Source: Paenibacillus sp. (lineage in GTDB: Bacteria > Bacillota > Bacilli > Paenibacillales > Paenibacillaceae). Taken from it: a DNA stretch of 8,890 bases. This document shows, piece after piece, positions 1 through 5,303 of the stretch (position 1 is the first letter of the stretch; each line of letters starts with the position of its first letter). The translations under genes and the position numbers were made by a program. The stretch covers positions 1-8,890 of the forward strand of contig JAQSXN010000115.1 in assembly GCA_029256665.1 (NCBI GenBank), given 5' to 3'. A model generated the notes under the pieces. That model did no database searches. It was not told where the DNA came from and saw nothing but the letters and a program-made list of their open reading frames with translations.

Positions 1-999
1 CATAAATTGCTGCGCTCCTTGCACCGTCGGGGCGGCTGACAGCTGTCCGGCGCTAATCGCGCCGAGCTCCGTAATCCAGATCGGCTTCTTGTACTTGTCA
101 TAGAGATTGGCAAGCGATGCTCTTAAGTTCTCTACCGCGTTCGGATCCATGAAGTCCGGGTAATAATGCACGGCGATAAAGTCGACGTGATAGCCGTTCG
201 CCGCCGCCGAATTCATGAAATTCTCGAGCCATGTTTGGCCGTAGGCGTACGTTTTCTCCGACAGCGCGACCGCCGGGCTGCCCAGCCGCAAGCCCGTATT
301 CATGAGCGTCGGCCACAGCGCGATCGCCGACTCCACTGTCATCCAAGACTGCTCGTAGATGTCCGGCTCGTTGAAGGCGAGCAATTGCTTGAATTTGCCG
401 GAAGCCTTGCCCTGCGCGATCGTGTTCAGAGTGGACTGCGTTACCGCGCCAGGCCCCCATATTTGCGGAACGAATTCGATGGACGTATTGTTCGTCCCGG
501 GATAATCGATGGACCAGTTGTACGTCCAACCTGCCCCGAGGTTCGACAGCTTCCCGAAGTCCGCCTGTGACAAGCTGCCCGCCAAATATTTGGACGAGCC
601 GACTCCTTTCTTGGCCGTTGCCGCCGCGGGAACCGGCGTCGTCGTCGCGCCGGCCGTGACGCTGAACGCAGACGCGTTGCCAGCCGCGTCCCTGGCTTTG
701 ACCGCATAGCTATAGGCCGTCGAAGCCGTCAAGTTCGAATTGCTGTATGAAGCGCCCGTCGTGCTGGCGATCAACGTACCGTAGCGATAGACGTCATACG
801 CCGTTACGCCTACGTTGTCCGTCGACGCCGTCCAGCTCAAATTCACTTGCGTGCCCGATGCGGCCGCCGCCGTCAAATTCGTCGGCGCCGTTGGCGCTTG
901 CGCATCGGCCGCCATAGCCTTCTGCGATAAATCCGTTTGCAGCATCAATCCCCCCAATGCGACCAGCAATGCCAAAAACATCTTTTTCCCTCGATGCAT
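1..999 (-). CDS. Secreted glycoside hydrolase, GH128-like, with N-terminal fibronectin III domain (partial)
   Basis: The C-terminus is cut by the window edge; 333 residues are visible. Residues 1-30 look like a signal peptide: MHRGKK, a hydrophobic core, then AMA before the likely cleavage site. Residues 34-118 look like a fibronectin type III domain (W56 and Y68 of the core, SYAVKARD at 97-104), followed by an Ala/Thr/Pro-rich linker to about 133. The catalytic part shows GWTYNW (157-162), FVPQIWG (176-182), LAFNEPD (207-213), RLGSPAV (238-244), FIAVHYYPD (274-282) and PIWITELG (306-313). This is the clan GH-A pattern of the glycosyl hydrolase catalytic core family that includes GH128 endo-beta-1,3-glucanases. 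By analogy E211 is the acid/base and E311 the nucleophile. The start at 999 is chosen because AAGGAGGA lies 8 bases upstream; an ATG at 1006 would be only one base from it. Substrate is inferred; another clan GH-A family is possible. Confidence 0.85.
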   Translation of the reverse strand, partial: MHRGKKMFLALLVALGGLMLQTDLSQKAMAADAQAPTAPTNLTAAAASGTQVNLSWTASTDNVGVTAYDVYRYGTLIASTTGASYSNSNLTASTAYSYAVKARDAAGNASAFSVTAGATTTPVPAAATAKKGVGSSKYLAGSLSQADFGKLSNLGAGWTYNWSIDYPGTNNTSIEFVPQIWGPGAVTQSTLNTIAQGKASGKFKQLLAFNEPDIYEQSWMTVESAIALWPTLMNTGLRLGSPAVALSEKTYAYGQTWLENFMNSAAANGYHVDFIAVHYYPDFMDPNAVENLRASLANLYDKYKKPIWITELGAISAGQLSAAPTVQGAQQFM

Positions 1000-1007
1000 T
1001 ATTCATG

Positions 1008-1015
1008 TCCTCCTT
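1008..1015 (-). promoter_or_regulatory. Ribosome binding site of the GH128-like gene
   Basis: Minus-strand AAGGAGGA lies 8 bases before the ATG at 999. It decides the start: the alternative ATG at 1006, in another frame, is one base away from it and opens only a 70-codon frame without a signal peptide. Confidence 0.85.
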
Positions 1016-1039
1016 ATATGGGTATGGTCATGCACCTAA

Positions 1040-1068
1040 AATGTATCCGTTTTCATAACGGGTCGCAA
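1040..1068 (-). promoter_or_regulatory. Predicted sigma-A promoter of the GH128-like gene
   Basis: On the minus strand TTGCGA (1063-1068, 4 of 6 matches to TTGACA) is followed after 17 bases by TACATT (1040-1045, 4 of 6 matches to TATAAT). The predicted start of transcription near 1033 gives a leader of about 34 bases including the ribosome site. Upstream are two A-tracts on the minus strand (1077-1083 and 1095-1102), placed roughly where an UP element would be. The boxes are only moderate matches, but spacing, position and the overlapping cre sequence support the call. Confidence 0.55.
1041..1056 (-). promoter_or_regulatory. Catabolite-responsive element (cre), CcpA operator
   Basis: The minus strand reads ATGAAAACGGATACAT, which fits every fixed position of the Bacillus cre consensus WTGNAANCGNWNNCWW. 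It overlaps the predicted -10 box and its spacer, where bound CcpA would block RNA polymerase. The gene it precedes encodes a secreted polysaccharide hydrolase, a typical target of catabolite repression. CcpA itself is not in the window, so binding is inferred. Confidence 0.65.
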
Positions 1069-1122
1069 TCGCCTCATTTTTTTGTCACTCTGCGTTTTTT
1101 TTAGGTTCGCCGAAGGCGATTG
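1066..1122. repeat. 9-bp inverted repeat flanking two A/T tracts upstream of the hydrolase promoter
   Basis: CAATCGCCT at 1066-1074 is perfectly inverted as AGGCGATTG at 1114-1122. Between them lie seven T (1077-1083), eight T (1095-1102) and a small hairpin, TCGCC-GAA-GGCGA (1107-1119), which shares bases with the right arm. The left arm overlaps the predicted -35 box. It lies upstream of the transcription start, so it would act as DNA, perhaps as a regulator site. No known family motif is recognised. Confidence 0.5.
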
Positions 1123-1190
1123 ATGGGCCGGGGGTAGGATATCGGGCTTTTTACTCATTGTAACGGCTTGTCCCGCCGATCCATAAGGAC

Positions 1191-1220
1191 CCGTTTTTTA
1201 GATGAGGTGTCCGTTTTTAA
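1191..1220 (-). promoter_or_regulatory. Direct repeat pair, possible AraC-type regulator site
   Basis: CCGTTTTTTA (1191-1200) and CCGTTTTTAA (1211-1220) are direct repeats with starts 20 bases apart, close to two helical turns. That is the usual layout of half-sites for AraC-family proteins. On the minus strand each reads AAAAACGG, and AAAACGG occurs a third time within the promoter spacer (1047-1053). Binding by the YesN-like regulator is speculation; the pair lies about 160-185 bases upstream of the predicted transcription start. Confidence 0.3.
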
Positions 1221-1353
1221 GGTTCTTCCCTTACGGAGCAATCCGATATAGCGGATGTTTTTGGAAGTATCAACTGCATACGCTAGTTGCTACTCGCAGG
1301 AGAGGTCCCGTCGGGTAATGGCGGTCGACAACACAATGGTTCAAAGCTGTTCG

Positions 1354-1486
1354 TAACGGACTTCGGGGCCGCTATTTCGCGAAGATGGGGCCTGCTCCAT
1401 TTGTAACGGACTGAGACGACCTTATTGTCGCCAAAACCGCATGAAAACGATGTAAATATAGTAAATAGCGGCAGCTCAGTCCGTTA
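1354..1486. repeat. Composite intergenic inverted repeat (TAACGGACT / GCCGCTATTT family)
   Basis: Left arm 1354-1377 carries TAACGGACT, five bases, then GCCGCTATTT. Right arm 1463-1486 carries the exact inverse of both blocks, AAATAGCGGC, five bases, AGTCCGTTA, so 20 of 24 positions pair. Inside it a second TAACGGACTGAG at 1404-1415 forms a perfect 12-base inverted repeat with CTCAGTCCGTTA at 1475-1486. The repeats are not coding and no transposase is nearby. They look like a dispersed intergenic repeat family, which only a genome-wide count can prove. Confidence 0.6.
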
Positions 1487-1507
1487 GATGTTCGAATGCG
1501 CGAAAAT

Positions 1508-1536
1508 GCCGCTCATAGCGGCTCTGCGGTCCGTTA
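1508..1536 (-). repeat. Further copy of the same repeat unit with internal hairpin
   Basis: On the minus strand this reads TAACGGAC, six bases, GCCGCTAT, matching the block order and near-equal spacing of the unit at 1354-1377. On the plus strand GCCGCT-CAT-AGCGGC (1508-1522) forms a 6-bp hairpin. With the repeats at 1354-1486 this gives at least three recognisable units in 183 bases. Confidence 0.5.
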
Positions 1537-1610
1537 TCGCAAAGCAGTACGGTTCCCGAACAGACGCACCCTCATGATCCACGATCTGACGTGTCGCTCG
1601 TTCCCAATGA

Positions 1611-1628
1611 GAAAACCTCAATCGAGGC
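1611..1628 (-). repeat. Short hairpin resembling a weak second terminator
   Basis: On the minus strand CCTC-GATT-GAGG is followed by TTTTC. The stem has only four firm pairs, extendable with G-T wobbles. Its flanks (GAAAACCTC and TCGAGGCCTCC on the plus strand) resemble those of the terminator at 1725-1764, as if it were a reduced copy. Function is doubtful. Confidence 0.25.
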
Positions 1629-1673
1629 CTCCCGAAGATGAGCGACCGCGTTCAGAGGTAGGTTTTATCGCCA

Positions 1674-1719
1674 AATAGAATTTCGGTTTTCGATTTCTCG
1701 AAAACTTATAAATTCTATT
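1674..1719. repeat. Long imperfect palindrome (10-bp outer and 8-bp inner stems)
   Basis: Outer arms AATAGAATTT (1674-1683) and AAATTCTATT (1710-1719) are perfectly inverted. Inside them GTTTTCGA (1686-1693) and TCGAAAAC (1698-1705) are perfectly inverted around a TTTC loop. Only an asymmetric internal loop (CG against TTAT) interrupts the stem. It lies just beyond the terminator of the regulator gene and has no U-rich tail of its own in either direction, so it is not an ordinary terminator. Function unknown. Confidence 0.7.
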
Positions 1720-1724
1720 GTGGT

Positions 1725-1764
1725 AAAAAGAAAAACCTCGACCTAATATAACTTAAAGTCGAGG
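1725..1764 (-). terminator. Rho-independent terminator of the yesM-yesN block
   Basis: On the minus strand the stem is CCTCGAC/GTCGAGG (1758-1764 with 1736-1742), extendable by one G-T and one A-T pair, with a loop of 11-15 bases. It is followed by TTTTTCTTTTT (1735-1725). It begins 18 bases after the stop codon of the response regulator gene, as expected for the end of that transcript. Confidence 0.85.
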
Positions 1765-1782
1765 CTTCCTAACCGAGCAAGG

Positions 1783-3357
1783 TTATCCCTTGCGCGAAGC
1801 TTGGATGTGCTGCTGCTCGCGGTATTCGAGAGGGCTGATGCCCTCCAGCTTGCGGAATACGCGGTTGAAGTGCTTAATATTCGCAAAGCCTGATCTGCCC
1901 GCGATTTCGTACACCTTCAAGTCCGTAGCCGCAAGCAGCTCCTTTGCCTTGCTTATTCTGAGTTTCCGCAAGTAATCGATAAAGTTGTCGCCGGTATATT
2001 CCTTGAACGACTGGCTGAAATAATAGTAGTTGAGCGAGATCGAATTGGACACCATCGTCATGTTGATGTCCTTGTCGTAATGATCGTGTATATATTGGAG
2101 CGCTTCCTTCATCGTTCGATTGTCGACGCTGACGGACTTAAGCGACTTTACGTACTGGTGCAGCCGCGTGAGCAGCTCCTCCACGCTCCGCAAATATTCG
2201 TGAAGATGGTCGAAGCCCTCGATCGAGGACACCTGCTTAAACAGCCGCAATATGTCCACGGATTCCTTGCCGTACAGGCGGAACACCCGATCGAAAATAC
2301 GTTCGTTCAGCATCGCGCTTACCGTCTCGACATAATGGAAGCCGGCTTCCGTCAGCAGCTCCTCGCGGAACATGCCGTATAGGATGGCGGCCATCTCCTT
2401 GTCCCGCTCCGTGCCGATCATATTGTATAGCTTCTCGATGTCTTGCTCCGGGAGCTCGTAGCGGGTCCGAGCCGACTCGATTCGATCATACGCCACGATG
2501 CCCGCGCGGCGTTGCAGAAAATTATGCCGCAGCGCGAGACTCGCTTCGCCATGCGCCTTTTTGAACCATTCCATGCCGCTATGCGCCTTGCTAAGCCCAA
2601 GACTGAACGAGGTCAGCGAATGTCGGCCGGAGAGGAGCAAGGCTGAGAGCCCGTCGAAGAAGGAGCTGCCCGCTACGATGACCAACCGATGTTCCTTGTC
2701 TCCTATGCGGACAAATTCGCCAGACAGTCCGTCTATTAAGGGAAGCAGCTCGCGATCGAACGTTTCCGCAAGGTTCTCCTTGCCCGACTGTTCCTTGACC
2801 ATCCGCTTCATGACGCCGACCCGGAACGACTTGTCCATCCAGTCCATGCCGGCTTCCCCCAACAGGCCGCGAACCTCTTCCCGCTCCGGCGAAGGATGCA
2901 GCAATACGTTGCCTAGCCTGCTTTCTGCCAGCTTTCGGGCGTCCTCGGCTGACCGATTAAGCTGCCGTTCCGTCCGTTCGACCCTTAGCAGCTCCTCCTC
3001 CAATCGGCGCAGCGTCCGGTAATATTCCTCTCTGACGACTGGCTTCAGCAAATATTCCTTCACGTCGTAGCGAATGGCTTCCTTGGCATACCGGAAATCT
3101 TCGTGGCCGCTTAAGATCATGATCATCGGCTTCCTGTCCATGGCGCTTATCCGCCGGATCAGCTCGATGCCGTCCACGCGCGGCATGCGGATATCGCAGA
3201 CGGCGATATCGACCTGGACCGAAGCCATCACCGCAAGCGCCTCTTCGCCGTCGCTTGCCAGAAACACGCTATATGCGCCGGGGAACTCCCGCTCCGTCAT
3301 CGCCTTCAGTCCGAGCAATATATTGCTCTCGTCGTCGACAAGCAATAAATTCCGCAT
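1783..3357 (-). CDS. yesN: Response regulator with AraC-type DNA-binding domain, YesN-like
   Basis: This is the transcription factor half of a two-component system, 524 residues from the ATG. The receiver domain (about 1-120) has the acidic pair D8/D9, the phosphoacceptor D55 in AVCDIRMP, S83 in ILSGHEDF and K105 in YLLKP. Residues 120-150 are charged and probably helical. Residues about 174-299 (SLGLSKAH, then EASLAL and IVAYDRI) resemble the degenerate GGDEF-like middle domain common in this family. The C-terminus (416-515) is an AraC-type domain with two helix-turn-helix units near 433-455 and 481-505, ending in SPLEYR. The start is ATG at 3357 or GTG at 3360. AGGAG lies 9 or 6 bases away, and both overlap the stop codon of the kinase gene. 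Likely targets are the transport operon or the hydrolase gene, by inference. Confidence 0.92.
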   Translation of the reverse strand: MRNLLLVDDESNILLGLKAMTEREFPGAYSVFLASDGEEALAVMASVQVDIAVCDIRMPRVDGIELIRRISAMDRKPMIMILSGHEDFRYAKEAIRYDVKEYLLKPVVREEYYRTLRRLEEELLRVERTERQLNRSAEDARKLAESRLGNVLLHPSPEREEVRGLLGEAGMDWMDKSFRVGVMKRMVKEQSGKENLAETFDRELLPLIDGLSGEFVRIGDKEHRLVIVAGSSFFDGLSALLLSGRHSLTSFSLGLSKAHSGMEWFKKAHGEASLALRHNFLQRRAGIVAYDRIESARTRYELPEQDIEKLYNMIGTERDKEMAAILYGMFREELLTEAGFHYVETVSAMLNERIFDRVFRLYGKESVDILRLFKQVSSIEGFDHLHEYLRSVEELLTRLHQYVKSLKSVSVDNRTMKEALQYIHDHYDKDINMTMVSNSISLNYYYFSQSFKEYTGDNFIDYLRKLRISKAKELLAATDLKVYEIAGRSGFANIKHFNRVFRKLEGISPLEYREQQHIQASRKG

Positions 3358-3360
3358 CAC
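3355..3360 (-). other. GTGATG overlap coupling kinase and regulator genes
   Basis: The minus strand reads GTGATG. The middle TGA is the stop of the kinase gene, and the flanking GTG (3360) and ATG (3357) are both in frame for the regulator. AGGAG ends 6 bases before the GTG. Such overlap normally means translational coupling, keeping kinase and regulator amounts in step. Confidence 0.8.
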
Positions 3361-5246
3361 GGTTCGCTCCTAATGATCGTTTTGTAGGGTACCTTCATAT
3401 AAACCTTGGTGAATCGCCCTTCTTCGCTATCGATTCGGATCGCATACGACCTGCCGTAGAACATCGCCATCCGGCGGTTTACGTTGCGGAGTCCGATTCC
3501 GCCGCCGGAAGCCCGTTCCTTGGCGCGGCGCTTCTCGTAAGCCTCGTCGTCCAGCGCCATCGTTTCCTCCAGTTCAGCCAGCTTCTCCAGCGGGATGCCG
3601 GCGCCGTTATCCGCGATAACGATCCACAGATCCTCGTCTTGGACGTAAGCCCTGAGCTCGATGATCAGCTCCGTCTCTCTGTCGCCGCTATGGCCGAGCC
3701 CATACTTCACCGCGTTCTCGACGATGGGCTGCAACGACATCTTAAGCACTTCCTGCTCCGGATACGGGCCCGGCACATCGACGACAAGCCGAATGCGATT
3801 GTCGTAGCGGATATTCATAATCGCGACATAGTTGGCCAAATGGCCAAGCTCATCCCGCAGCTGCACGCGGTCGCTCGTCCACTTCAAGCTGTATCGCATC
3901 ATCCCGCCTAGTGAGGTCAGCGCGTCGGAGACGACAAACTGCCCGTCGATCTCCGCAAGCATTTTAATATTCTCTAACGTATTGAACAGGAAATGGGCGT
4001 CGATCTGGTTCTTCAGCGTGTGAAGCTCCGCCTCCTTGGATGCCGCTTCCTTGTTCACGGCTTCCGCGATCAGCCCATTGATCGTTCCGACCATCTCTCG
4101 GAAATGATAGGCCAACTCCGCTACGTCGTTATTCCCACGAATATCGATCGCCACGGCCAAATCGCCGCCTCTCACCTTCTTGATCGAATCGCGAAGGCGA
4201 TGAAGCCGCTTCAGAATAAGCGATTGCAGGAAATACGTAATGACCGATAACAGCACAAGCAGAATCGCGGTGATGATGACGATGTTCGTTCGCGTCTTCT
4301 GAATGCCGGATATTGTCTCCTCCAGCGACACTACGTTCATGAGATAGGCGCCAAGCGGCTCGATCTTGGCATATAATCCGACGTACCGCGCCCCGTCTTG
4401 CACGAACTCGAAGCTGCCCTTGCCGGAGGTTTCGCCTATAGGGAATGCTTGAGCGATCGTCCCCGTCGCAAGACTCGCATAATACGGCGTCTGGTCATTC
4501 GTATGAAGACGCCCCTCCCTGTCCAGCACGTAAAGCTGGGAAGCCGCTCCCTCCATGCTGCCAAACGCCTTGGGGAAGAATTGATCGATCCGCATGTCGA
4601 CTTGAATGACGCCGGCATGCGTGCCCTTCGGATAGACAATCTCCCGGAATACCGAGACGTAGTCCTTCGCGAGCTCGCTCTCCGCCGTGCTCCTACGCAA
4701 TATATCGCCTTCGTCCTTCAAGATATCCCAATACACCGTGCCCTGACGCTCCATCGCGGCGCGATGCCATATCCGATCCGTTACGCGCGATTCCCTGAAT
4801 ATAATCGGCCATATTTCCAGCGCGAACGGATTGTCGGTGTACAGCCTTATATTCGTCACTTTAGGGTTGCTGAAGAGCAGCATCTGCAGCTTGGAGAGCG
4901 AATCGAATTGAAAATCGACGAGCTCTTGACTGCTTCTCTCCTTGCGGTTGACGAGATAATCCAGCACCTCCTTATCGGAGATCGACATTTGCACCGTCCG
5001 CTCCATCACGTCGATATGGCCTTGCACGGTGAGCATCTCGCTCTCGAGCACGAATTGATTCGATTTTATCGTTTCGTTGATGGATCGCTCGTGCAAGCCG
5101 TCGAATACATAAGCCGAATAGACGATGATCGGAATGAGGATCAGCAAAATATACGCGGCGATCAGCTGCGACTGAAGGGACTTGCGTTCGATATAGCCGG
5201 CAATCGGTTTGCCGATGCGGAACAACGTTCGGAGCATTGCGGTCAT
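3357..5246 (-). CDS. yesM: Membrane sensor histidine kinase, YesM-like
   Basis: This is the sensor half of the two-component system, 629 residues, a normal family length. Membrane segment 1 is at about 28-48. A large extracellular sensing region, probably of the Cache type, spans about 50-315, and membrane segment 2 is at about 320-342. A HAMP linker follows (about 343-398). The dimerisation and phosphorylation segment has H418 in QIDAHFLFNTLEN. The ATPase domain has N511 in QPIVENAVKYG, DNGAGIP (546-552) and GGGIGLRNVN (581-590). The usual family motif is QINPHFLYN; here N and P are D and A, but the histidine is kept. The start at 5246 has GAGG five bases upstream; an ATG at 5237 is also possible. 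It starts only 57 bases after the binding-protein gene and overlaps the regulator gene. It probably senses an extracellular sugar or its loaded binding protein. Confidence 0.93.
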   Translation of the reverse strand: MTAMLRTLFRIGKPIAGYIERKSLQSQLIAAYILLILIPIIVYSAYVFDGLHERSINETIKSNQFVLESEMLTVQGHIDVMERTVQMSISDKEVLDYLVNRKERSSQELVDFQFDSLSKLQMLLFSNPKVTNIRLYTDNPFALEIWPIIFRESRVTDRIWHRAAMERQGTVYWDILKDEGDILRRSTAESELAKDYVSVFREIVYPKGTHAGVIQVDMRIDQFFPKAFGSMEGAASQLYVLDREGRLHTNDQTPYYASLATGTIAQAFPIGETSGKGSFEFVQDGARYVGLYAKIEPLGAYLMNVVSLEETISGIQKTRTNIVIITAILLVLLSVITYFLQSLILKRLHRLRDSIKKVRGGDLAVAIDIRGNNDVAELAYHFREMVGTINGLIAEAVNKEAASKEAELHTLKNQIDAHFLFNTLENIKMLAEIDGQFVVSDALTSLGGMMRYSLKWTSDRVQLRDELGHLANYVAIMNIRYDNRIRLVVDVPGPYPEQEVLKMSLQPIVENAVKYGLGHSGDRETELIIELRAYVQDEDLWIVIADNGAGIPLEKLAELEETMALDDEAYEKRRAKERASGGGIGLRNVNRRMAMFYGRSYAIRIDSEEGRFTKVYMKVPYKTIIRSEP

Positions 5247-5260
5247 CCCTTCCTCGTTCG

Positions 5261-5299
5261 ACGGGAAAAAGGCTGAAGCAGCTCCAGCCTTTTTTCCGT
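5261..5299 (-). terminator. Terminator after the solute-binding protein gene
   Basis: A 15-bp stem with a single G-T wobble (5261-5275 with 5285-5299) encloses a 9-base loop. The core is GGCTG/CAGCC flanked by A and T runs, so on the minus strand the hairpin ends in TTTTTCCC; the symmetry would let it work in both directions. It sits 4 bases after the stop codon of the binding-protein gene and 14 bases before the kinase start. It should lower readthrough into the two-component genes. Confidence 0.85.
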
Positions 5300-5303
5300 T
5301 ATT

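Larger units (their letters stand above)
1000..1782. other. Gene-free region of about 780 bases
   Basis: No convincing gene on either strand. From right to left it holds the terminator after the response regulator, a long palindrome, a short second hairpin, the TAACGGACT repeats, a possible decayed repeat unit (1230-1265, with TTACGGAG and ATAGCGGAT), the AAAAACGG direct repeats, and the promoter, cre and ribosome site of the hydrolase. For the stretch at about 1270-1350 I see only the short inversion CAACT/AGTTG, nine bases apart, and nothing I can assign. Confidence 0.7.

Noticed and set aside
98..529. Minus-strand open frame of 143 codons inside the hydrolase gene
   Set aside because: It is a shifted reading of the GH128-like gene, whose true frame carries the NEPD and ITEL catalytic motifs.
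1157..1162. TACAAT on the minus strand as a second promoter for the hydrolase
   Set aside because: No acceptable -35 box is found 16-18 bases upstream, and it is further from the gene than the better candidate at 1040-1068.
1441..1456. Second cre-like sequence ATGAAAACGATGTAAA on the plus strand
   Set aside because: It misses the conserved C at position 14, lies inside the repeat element, and has no gene or promoter next to it.
1354..1536. CRISPR array
   Set aside because: The repeats are in both orientations, imperfect and unevenly spaced, with no spacers of uniform length and no cas genes.
1496..1678. Plus-strand open frame of 60 codons in the gene-free region
   Set aside because: It has no ribosome site, starts inside the repeat cluster, runs through the weak hairpin and ends in the palindrome. 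The product has no recognisable feature.
4398..5276. Long plus-strand open frame of 292 codons opposite the kinase gene (likewise 6459-7337, 3255-3911 and 2498-3022)
   Set aside because: The products are rich in Arg, His and Leu and show no domain. They lie opposite genes with clear family motifs, and such antisense frames are expected in GC-rich DNA.
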